Of a stretch of 5,845 nucleotides of DNA, positions 1-3,957 are shown piece by piece. The notes below the pieces were generated by a model. That model was not told where the DNA came from. It saw only the letters and a list, made by a program, of their open reading frames with translations, and did not search any database. Origin of the DNA: Desulfobacteraceae bacterium (GTDB taxonomy: Bacteria > Desulfobacterota > Desulfobacteria > Desulfobacterales > BuS5); NCBI GenBank assembly GCA_030592105.1, contig JAUVKE010000176.1, forward strand, positions 1 to 5,845, given 5' to 3'. The translations under genes and the position numbers were made by a program. Positions within the stretch are counted from its first letter, which is position 1. Each line of letters starts with the position of its first letter.

Positions 1-4
1 AATA

Positions 5-24
5 CCCTGTAAAATTTATTATCT
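5..24 (+). repeat. Direct repeat copy 1 flanking the hairpin element
   Basis: This 20-base segment (CCCTGTAAAATTT followed by ATTATCT) recurs at 153-172 with 18 of 20 identical positions. The differences are G/A at the fifth base and A/G at the seventh. The two copies flank the long inverted repeat at 55-142 in the same orientation, so they could be element-borne repeats or a duplicated target. The window begins four bases upstream, so the left limit is unknown. Confidence 0.7.
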
Positions 25-54
25 ATAGACCGTCACACAAATAATTTCAGCAAT

Positions 55-142
55 GGACTGAGCTATAATAAAATTTAAAAACCTCTGGAACTCGCTGCGC
101 TCAAACAGCCAGAGTTTTTTAAATTTCACCATAGCTCAGTTC
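55..142. repeat. Long imperfect inverted repeat (hairpin element)
   Basis: The left arm 55-88 and right arm 109-142 are nearly complementary. The outer part GACTGAGCTAT (56-66) pairs with ATAGCTCAGTT (131-141) with one G:T. AAATTTAAAAA (71-81) pairs with TTTTTAAATTT (116-126). CTCTGG (83-88) pairs with CCAGAG (109-114). A 20-base GC-richer loop (89-108, containing CTCGCTGCGCTC) separates the arms, and a small internal bulge lies near 67-70/127-130. No open reading frame is associated. The shape resembles dispersed palindromic repeats of bacterial intergenic regions. I suspect it occurs many times in the genome, but one window cannot show that. Confidence 0.8.
71..126. terminator. Possible bidirectional intrinsic terminator
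   Basis: The hairpin core consists of a 6-bp GC-rich stem (CTCTGG 83-88 with CCAGAG 109-114), an A tract before it (77-81) and TTTTTT directly after it (115-120). On the reverse strand the order is the same: the stem is followed by a T run. That is the layout expected of a bidirectional Rho-independent terminator insulating the Trk operon from an upstream gene. The 20-base loop is longer than usual, which weakens the call. Confidence 0.4.
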
Positions 143-152
143 TAACATCTGG

Positions 153-172
153 CCCTATGAAATTTATTATCT
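153..172 (+). repeat. Direct repeat copy 2 flanking the hairpin element
   Basis: This is the second copy (CCCTATGAAATTT followed by ATTATCT) of the 20-base segment at 5-24, 18 of 20 identical. Eight bases downstream, TACAGGG (180-186) is the exact reverse complement of CCCTGTA (5-11), so the outer edges of the whole unit also form a 7-bp terminal inverted repeat. Confidence 0.7.
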
Positions 173-186
173 GAATATCTACAGGG

Positions 187-248
187 GGCATACTCAATTT
201 ACAAATTTATTTGCATGCTGAATTTTTACAAAATTACTACGCTAAAAC
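187..248 (+). other. Leader region of the Trk operon, no clear promoter
   Basis: This is AT-rich sequence between the repeat unit and the first ribosome binding site. TTTACA at 198-203 could be a -35 box, but no good -10 hexamer sits 16-18 bases downstream. TACAAA at 227-232 is a weak -10 candidate without a matching -35. The operon promoter probably lies here or inside the repeat unit, but I cannot place it. Confidence 0.25.
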
Positions 249-255
249 GGAGGAG
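249..255 (+). promoter_or_regulatory. Strong Shine-Dalgarno for the small membrane gene
   Basis: GGAGGAG lies just ahead of the TTG at 258. It is the main evidence that the short frame 258-449 is translated. Measured from GGAGG (249-253) to the TTG, the spacer is only 4 bases, shorter than ideal. An in-frame TAA at 243-245 excludes an upstream start. Confidence 0.55.
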
Positions 256-257
256 CT

Positions 258-449
258 TTGGTAATATTTATTCTTAAATGTTGTGCTGTTTTTATAGCTT
301 CATTATTGCTGGGACGCTGGTTCAATGAAGAACGGACTAAAGTACTCATCAGAGGCGGAACAATGATGCAAGCCTGGAAAACAATACCAGGACTGTTGAT
401 AATCATTATTTTCTGTATTTTAATTGGAATTGTATTTTTTATAAATTGA
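258..449 (+). CDS. Small two-helix membrane protein, first gene of the Trk operon
   Basis: This is a 63-residue protein that I do not recognise. Residues 2-19 are hydrophobic, residues 44-62 form a second strongly hydrophobic stretch rich in Ile, Leu and Phe, and the chain ends almost immediately after it. The linker 20-43 carries R20, R26, K28, R32 and K41 against E24 and E25. By the positive-inside rule the linker should be cytoplasmic, giving a hairpin with both ends outside. There is no signal peptidase site, catalytic motif or Cys pair with an obvious role. It starts with TTG behind GGAGGAG, ends 29 bases before trkA on the same strand, and is very likely co-transcribed with trkA and trkH. 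Context suggests an accessory or stabilising peptide for the Trk potassium system, comparable in size to KdpF of the Kdp complex, but that is inference only. No alternative ATG is available near the 5' end. Confidence 0.65.
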   Translation: MVIFILKCCAVFIASLLLGRWFNEERTKVLIRGGTMMQAWKTIPGLLIIIIFCILIGIVFFIN

Positions 450-464
450 AAAATGGAATCTAAC

Positions 465-469
465 AGGAG
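465..469 (+). promoter_or_regulatory. Ribosome binding site fixing the TTG start of trkA
   Basis: AGGAG lies 9 bases upstream of the TTG at 479-481. This placement and the immediately following MKIIIIGAGEVG-type N-terminus decide for the TTG start, because there is no ATG at this point. Confidence 0.75.
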
Positions 470-478
470 CATTAATAC

Positions 479-1843
479 TTGAAAATTATTATTATCGGTG
501 CCGGAGAAGTCGGGTTTCATATTGCAAAGCATCTTGCCACTGAAAACAAAGATGTAGTTGTAGTCGATACAAATCCGGACGCCATACGCCGTGTTTCTGA
601 TAATATTGATGTACAGACCATTACCGGTTCTGGAAGCAGCCCTGTTATTTTAAATGAAGCAGGTATTAAAGAGGCTGAAATTCTTCTGGCGGTTACAAAT
701 AGTGACGAAACCAACCTGGTGGCCTGTCTTGTTGCAAATGCAATCTCCCATGGAACAAAAAAGCTGGTGCGGCTTAGAAATGCCGATTTCGACAATTTTC
801 ACGATACCTTTCGAAAAACTGCCCCCTATATCGACACATCAATAAATCCTGAGATTGAAGTCGTAAAAACCATTGAAAGGCTCATGTGGGTTCCCGGAGC
901 TGTGGACGTGGCAGAATTTGCAGGGGGGCTTGCAAAACTTATAGGAATACGGATAAGCAGAGAATCGGATCTGGTGGGGAAACGTCTTTTGGATTTTCCC
1001 GTGGCCTCATCCGGTAAAGCCTTTATTATTGCATCCATTGTTCGAAATGAAAAAATAATAATACCCAGAGGAACTGACCGGCTCCACCATGATGATCTTG
1101 TATATTTTATTAGTGAAGAAAATAAGGTGTTGGAAACTTTGGCATTTTTTGGAAAATATGCTGAACCTGTTACCAGGGCCATGATTATCGGGGGTGGAGC
1201 CATAGGTTTTAGATTAGCCTCTCTTCTTGAGGGAAAAGATGTTAATGTTAAATTAATAGAAAAAGATAAAACCAGATGCATGGAACTTGCCGCCAAACTA
1301 AACAAAACTTTAGTTCTCCATGGGGATGGATCGAACAAAGAACTGTTAATGGAAGAGAATATCAAGGATATGGATATTGCCGTCACTCTGACTGATGATG
1401 AACAGACAAATATATTAACATCCCTCCTTGTAAAACAGATGGGAGCACGAAAAACCATTACAAAAGTCGACAGATTCAGTTATTTTCCCCTGATGTCAAC
1501 AATCGGAATTGAGCAGGTTGTAAGCCCCAGACTTTCTGCAGTAAATACTATTTTGCAGCACGTTCGAAAGGGAAAAGTCCTTTCTTCCATATCTATAAAA
1601 GGGGAGGAGGCCGAAGTTATGGAAGCTGTGGCCATGGAGACTTCGAGCATTGTGGGACCACCATTAAAAAATATTTCTTTTCCAAAGGGTGCCCTTGTCA
1701 TAAGTATAATACGTAATGACACGGTTATCATACCTTCAGGAGAGAGCATAATCGAGCCTGGAGATAAAATAATAATATTTACCAGGAGAAAATCTATTCC
1801 CAGTATTGAAAAAATCCTGGCCGTAAAACTCGAGTTTTTTTAA
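479..1843 (+). CDS. trkA: TrkA, NAD-binding regulatory subunit of Trk K+ uptake
   Basis: This is the cytosolic peripheral subunit that gates the TrkH potassium channel in response to bound nucleotides (family knowledge). The 454 residues match the roughly 458 of the E. coli protein and contain two RCK units in tandem. The first Rossmann (TrkA-N) fold begins IIIIGAGEVG (residues 3-12), with the acidic ribose-binding residue D30 at the end of strand 2. The first TrkA-C domain is about 142-224. The second Rossmann fold starts at about 232 with IIGGGAIG (236-243) and E261 in the equivalent acidic position, followed by a second TrkA-C domain, about 368-454. Both glycine-rich loops are intact, so both nucleotide sites could work. 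It starts at a TTG with a good AGGAG at 9 bases. The TAA stop is followed immediately by the trkH ATG, indicating translational coupling. The N-terminus begins directly at the first beta strand, as is normal for the family. I see no frameshift or missing motif. Confidence 0.95.
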   Translation: MKIIIIGAGEVGFHIAKHLATENKDVVVVDTNPDAIRRVSDNIDVQTITGSGSSPVILNEAGIKEAEILLAVTNSDETNLVACLVANAISHGTKKLVRLRNADFDNFHDTFRKTAPYIDTSINPEIEVVKTIERLMWVPGAVDVAEFAGGLAKLIGIRISRESDLVGKRLLDFPVASSGKAFIIASIVRNEKIIIPRGTDRLHHDDLVYFISEENKVLETLAFFGKYAEPVTRAMIIGGGAIGFRLASLLEGKDVNVKLIEKDKTRCMELAAKLNKTLVLHGDGSNKELLMEENIKDMDIAVTLTDDEQTNILTSLLVKQMGARKTITKVDRFSYFPLMSTIGIEQVVSPRLSAVNTILQHVRKGKVLSSISIKGEEAEVMEAVAMETSSIVGPPLKNISFPKGALVISIIRNDTVIIPSGESIIEPGDKIIIFTRRKSIPSIEKILAVKLEFF

Positions 1844-3292
1844 ATGCGCTGGAAATTTGTAGCAAATATAACAGGATTGCTAATTCTCGTTTTGGGGGCG
1901 GCAATGATAATTCCTCTTACCTGCGCTCTGATTTGCCGGGACTCAAGTATTGCCCCGATTTCAAAAGCTCTTGCCATAACCATTTGCGCTGGTTCTCTGA
2001 TCTACATTCTCTTTAGAAATGAACAGGCTGAAATTATAACCCAGCGCGAAGGGATAGCCATAGTCGCTTTTGGATGGATAGCCATATGTATCCTGGGGGC
2101 GCTCCCCTTTTATTTTGATCACCATTTTAAATCTTTAACTGATGCACTTTTTGAATCAGTTTCGGGATTTACAACAACAGGATCATCAATTTTAAGTAAC
2201 ATTGAAGACTTACCCAGGGGGCTTTTATTCTGGCGAAGTTTTATTCAATGGCTCGGGGGAATGGGTATTATCCTGTTATCCGTTGCAATCCTTCCATTTT
2301 TAGGGGTGGGGGGAATGCAGCTTTACAAGGCTGAAGTTCCCACCCCGGTTCCTGACAAATTAAAGCCTCGAATCAGGGAAACAGCAATTCTTTTGTGGAA
2401 GGTCTATCTCCTGATTTCTCTTGTTGAATGTTTTTTATTATACGTGGGAGGAATGACTTTTTTTGATGCCCTGTGCCACACATTCACAACCATGCCCACA
2501 GGGGGATTTTCAACAAAAAACAGTTCCATGGCTTATTTTAACAGCATTTATATTGACTCTGTTATTATATTCTTTATGCTGATTGCAGGGATCAATTTCT
2601 CCCTTCATTATCAAATGTTGAGGGGGAAACCCCTGATGTTCTGGAGGGATCCGGAATGCCGCTTTTTTCTTGGTCTTGTTTTTTTCCTGATTCTTATAAT
2701 CAGCTTTAATGTTTACAAAACAGTATACACACAGATGGGGGAAGCTGTCAGATTTGGTGCTTTTCAGGTTGTCTCCATTGTTACAACCACAGGATACGCC
2801 ACAGGGGATTATGAAAAATGGCCTGCCATGTCCCAGCTTATACTGATGGTGTGCATGTTCATTGGTGCATCTGCCGGGTCAACAGGGGGGGGAATGAAAT
2901 GCCTGCGCATTATGCTTTGCATTAAATACTGCTACAAAGAATTGTTTCTCCTTATACACCCCCGCTCCATAATCCATATTAAACTGGGAGGAAAACCGGT
3001 TTCAGAGGATGTAATAAAAAGTGTCCTTGGATTCCTTGCTTTATATATTATACTCTTTGCAATATGCTCTGTTCTTTTGGCAAGTATGGGGATTGATCTG
3101 ATCACATCACTTTCCGCTGTTGCATCAGCCATCGGCAATATCGGTCCGGGCCTTGGATCAGTCGGTCCCATGGATAATTACGCTCACATTCCGGTTCTCG
3201 GAAAATGGCTGCTCATATGGTGCATGCTGCTGGGACGGTTGGAAATATTTACAGTAATAATTCTTCTGGTGCCGGAGTTCTGGCGGAAATAA
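1844..3292 (+). CDS. trkH: TrkH, K+-translocating membrane subunit
   Basis: This inner-membrane potassium uptake protein of the TrkH/KtrB superfamily has 482 residues, the usual length. The family has four M-P-M repeats, each with a filter glycine, and all four are visible: SGFTTTGSS (107-115), TTMPTGGFST (215-224), SIVTTTGYATG (311-321) and SAIGNIGPGLG (428-438). The glycine-rich gating loop GASAGSTGGGMK (341-352) in the third repeat and the conserved C-terminal GRLEIFT (464-470) are present. The start MRWKFV is typical and lies directly after the trkA stop in the same frame. No Shine-Dalgarno precedes it (TTTTTTT occupies 1835-1841), so translation probably depends on ribosomes finishing trkA. 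The gene acts with TrkA in potassium uptake and osmotic adaptation. Its last codons are overlapped antisense by the toxin frame, and no terminator hairpin follows the stop. An unbroken run of eight G (2885-2892) encodes part of the gating loop. Confidence 0.96.
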   Translation: MRWKFVANITGLLILVLGAAMIIPLTCALICRDSSIAPISKALAITICAGSLIYILFRNEQAEIITQREGIAIVAFGWIAICILGALPFYFDHHFKSLTDALFESVSGFTTTGSSILSNIEDLPRGLLFWRSFIQWLGGMGIILLSVAILPFLGVGGMQLYKAEVPTPVPDKLKPRIRETAILLWKVYLLISLVECFLLYVGGMTFFDALCHTFTTMPTGGFSTKNSSMAYFNSIYIDSVIIFFMLIAGINFSLHYQMLRGKPLMFWRDPECRFFLGLVFFLILIISFNVYKTVYTQMGEAVRFGAFQVVSIVTTTGYATGDYEKWPAMSQLILMVCMFIGASAGSTGGGMKCLRIMLCIKYCYKELFLLIHPRSIIHIKLGGKPVSEDVIKSVLGFLALYIILFAICSVLLASMGIDLITSLSAVASAIGNIGPGLGSVGPMDNYAHIPVLGKWLLIWCMLLGRLEIFTVIILLVPEFWRK

Positions 3293-3534
3293 TAATTGTC
3301 AGTAATTCGGTAAAAAATATTAATAGAAATGGAATGTAAGTTTTTTAATTTACCTTTTAACCGATGTAATCGCAAGGAAGGGTGCTCAGGACTAATTTCT
3401 AATATTTTAAGAGTCTTTTCATACTGAAATATTAAATCAGGATGTTTCCGTACAAATTTGTTTGCTCTTTTAATATAGCTATTTGTGTATATGAGCTTAT
3501 AAGTCATTTTGGGGTTAATTTTAATTCTGCTCAT
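3184..3534 (-). CDS. RelE/ParE-like toxin, C-terminus replaced, probably inactive
   Basis: The core MTYKLIYTNSYIKRANKF, then KHPDL, the segment HPSLRLHRLKGKLKNLHS and INIFYRIT resemble the RelE/StbE group of type II toxins, ribosome-dependent mRNA interferases (recognised from memory). Recognisable similarity stops at YRIT (codon ending at 3301), 9 bases before the trkH stop. The remaining 38 or so residues are read antisense through the 3' end of trkH down to a TGA at 3184-3186. Relatives normally end in a short strand and a DEVY-like tail with the terminal tyrosine, and that tail is absent here. By chance or not, the antisense part contains IITVNIS, which looks like the family's last strand. 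Start choices are ATG 3534 (used here) and ATG 3507, giving the usual MTYKLIYT start. TTG 3537 is also in frame. None has a good Shine-Dalgarno. It lies 43 bases after the antitoxin stop, in the same direction. I regard it as a truncated, probably non-toxic remnant, though the frame is open. Confidence 0.65.
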   Translation of the reverse strand: MSRIKINPKMTYKLIYTNSYIKRANKFVRKHPDLIFQYEKTLKILEISPEHPSLRLHRLKGKLKNLHSISINIFYRITDNYYFRQNSGTRRIITVNISNRPSSMHHMSSHFPRTGM

Positions 3535-3544
3535 CAAACATCAA

Positions 3545-3560
3545 AACTGAGCTGTGGTGA
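3545..3560 (+). repeat. Solo copy of a hairpin-arm segment in the TA junction
   Basis: AACTGAGCTGTGGTGA matches the reverse complement of 126-141 (AACTGAGCTATGGTGA) at 15 of 16 positions. Similarity does not continue upstream and fades downstream. It lies between the antitoxin stop and the toxin start, where this kind of operon usually has little or no spacer. It may be a remnant of the same repeat family. Confidence 0.45.
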
Positions 3561-3577
3561 GACTATGCGTAAGCCCA

Positions 3578-3829
3578 TCATTTTGTTATTCGACTAATAT
3601 GTTTTTCAACACTTTCAGTAACAAATTTCCCCGCCTGATAATCAGCTTTGGCTTCATGCAGTGCTGCATCAAGTTCACATTCACGAAGATAATTATAATG
3701 CTGCATATCCATAATAACAAATTTTTTTTTACCGCGAACGGTTATTACTAATTCGTGATCAACAGTAAGATTGCTTTCAATTCCTGATATCCCTTTTGTT
3801 TTCAATTGGCTAGCGGTTATAGTATTCAT
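3578..3829 (-). CDS. Phd/YefM-family antitoxin
   Basis: This is an 83-residue type II antitoxin. The N-terminal half (about 1-52: MNTITASQLKTKG, then LVITVRGKKKFVIMD and YNYLRE) matches the Phd/YefM DNA-binding fold, which dimerises and binds the operator. The acidic, helical C-terminal part (about 53-80, ALHEAKADYQAGKF and following) is the region that wraps the toxin in this family. Length and order look complete. The start ATG at 3827-3829 is preceded by AGAGG at 5 bases spacing. It is first in its operon, with the toxin frame following on the same strand after a gap of about 43 bases. A promoter and a perfect palindrome directly upstream indicate autoregulation. Codons 34-36 (KKK) are an uninterrupted run of nine A. 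The gene appears intact although its partner is damaged, so it may now be an orphan antitoxin or still protect against a related toxin elsewhere. Confidence 0.85.
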   Translation of the reverse strand: MNTITASQLKTKGISGIESNLTVDHELVITVRGKKKFVIMDMQHYNYLRECELDAALHEAKADYQAGKFVTESVEKHISRITK

Positions 3830-3834
3830 GGCAA

Positions 3835-3839
3835 CCTCT
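3835..3839 (-). promoter_or_regulatory. Ribosome binding site of the antitoxin
   Basis: AGAGG on the minus strand lies 5 bases before the ATG at 3829. It supports this start over any internal one. Confidence 0.6.
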
Positions 3840-3845
3840 TTATTC

Positions 3846-3873
3846 GCATTATTAATAGTACTATTAATAATGC
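3846..3873. promoter_or_regulatory. Perfect 28-bp palindrome, predicted TA operator
   Basis: The half-site GCATTATTAATAGT (3846-3859) is followed immediately by its exact reverse complement, centred on GTAC (3858-3861). It lies downstream of the predicted -10 box and covers the expected transcription start, a typical place for repression by the antitoxin or toxin-antitoxin complex. Phd/YefM antitoxins are known to bind short palindromes (a TGTACA core for E. coli YefM), and the AGTACT core here is similar. Confidence 0.75.
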
Positions 3874-3874
3874 T

Positions 3875-3903
3875 ATTATAATTCTATCAGTTTTCATAAT
3901 CAA
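3875..3903 (-). promoter_or_regulatory. Sigma70-type promoter of the toxin-antitoxin operon
   Basis: On the minus strand, TTGATT (3903-3898) and a perfect TATAAT (3880-3875) are separated by exactly 17 bases. Transcription would start near 3868, inside the palindrome, about 40 bases before the antitoxin ATG. This is the clearest promoter in the window. Confidence 0.75.
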
Positions 3904-3957
3904 GTAAAAAAAGGGTTGGTTGTAATACTCCTTCCTCCCTCTGGCCTTGTGAAATAA

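Noticed and set aside
125..200. Possible tRNA: CATAGCTCAGTT near 130-141 resembles a tRNA D-arm (A box).
   Set aside because: The conserved GG of the D-loop, a T-arm with GTTC-type loop and a matching acceptor 3' half are all missing. The segment is explained as an arm of the inverted repeat. The same holds for the similar sequence at 3545-3560.
826..1458. Long minus-strand open frame opposite trkA, about 210 codons.
   Set aside because: It is a shadow of the well-supported trkA frame, with no family resemblance and a composition typical of antisense reading.
3293..3340. Searched for a trkH terminator downstream of the stop.
   Set aside because: Only AT-rich sequence without a GC stem is present, and it codes for the toxin on the other strand.
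3340..3356. TTTTTTAATTTACC resembling the hairpin right arm TTTTTTAAATTTCACC (115-130).
   Set aside because: It is explained by toxin codons for KGKLKN in AT-rich sequence, and the match needs gaps and does not extend.
3554..3751. Plus-strand open frame of 65 codons opposite the antitoxin.
   Set aside because: It is antisense to a recognisable Phd/YefM antitoxin, and it has no ribosome binding site or recognisable content.
3827..3897. 23-codon minus-strand frame (MKTDRIIIALLIVLL...) whose TGA overlaps the antitoxin ATG, resembling a hydrophobic leader peptide.
   Set aside because: Its ATG lies between the predicted -35 and -10 boxes, upstream of the expected transcript, and the Ile/Leu run is simply what the AT-rich palindrome encodes. 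No ribosome binding site is evident.
3904..3957. Possible terminator of mnmG: T7 on the minus strand (complement of 3906-3912) after AACCAACCC.
   Set aside because: The upstream GAGGGAGGAAGGAG does not pair with ACCAACCC beyond three bases, so no stable hairpin forms.
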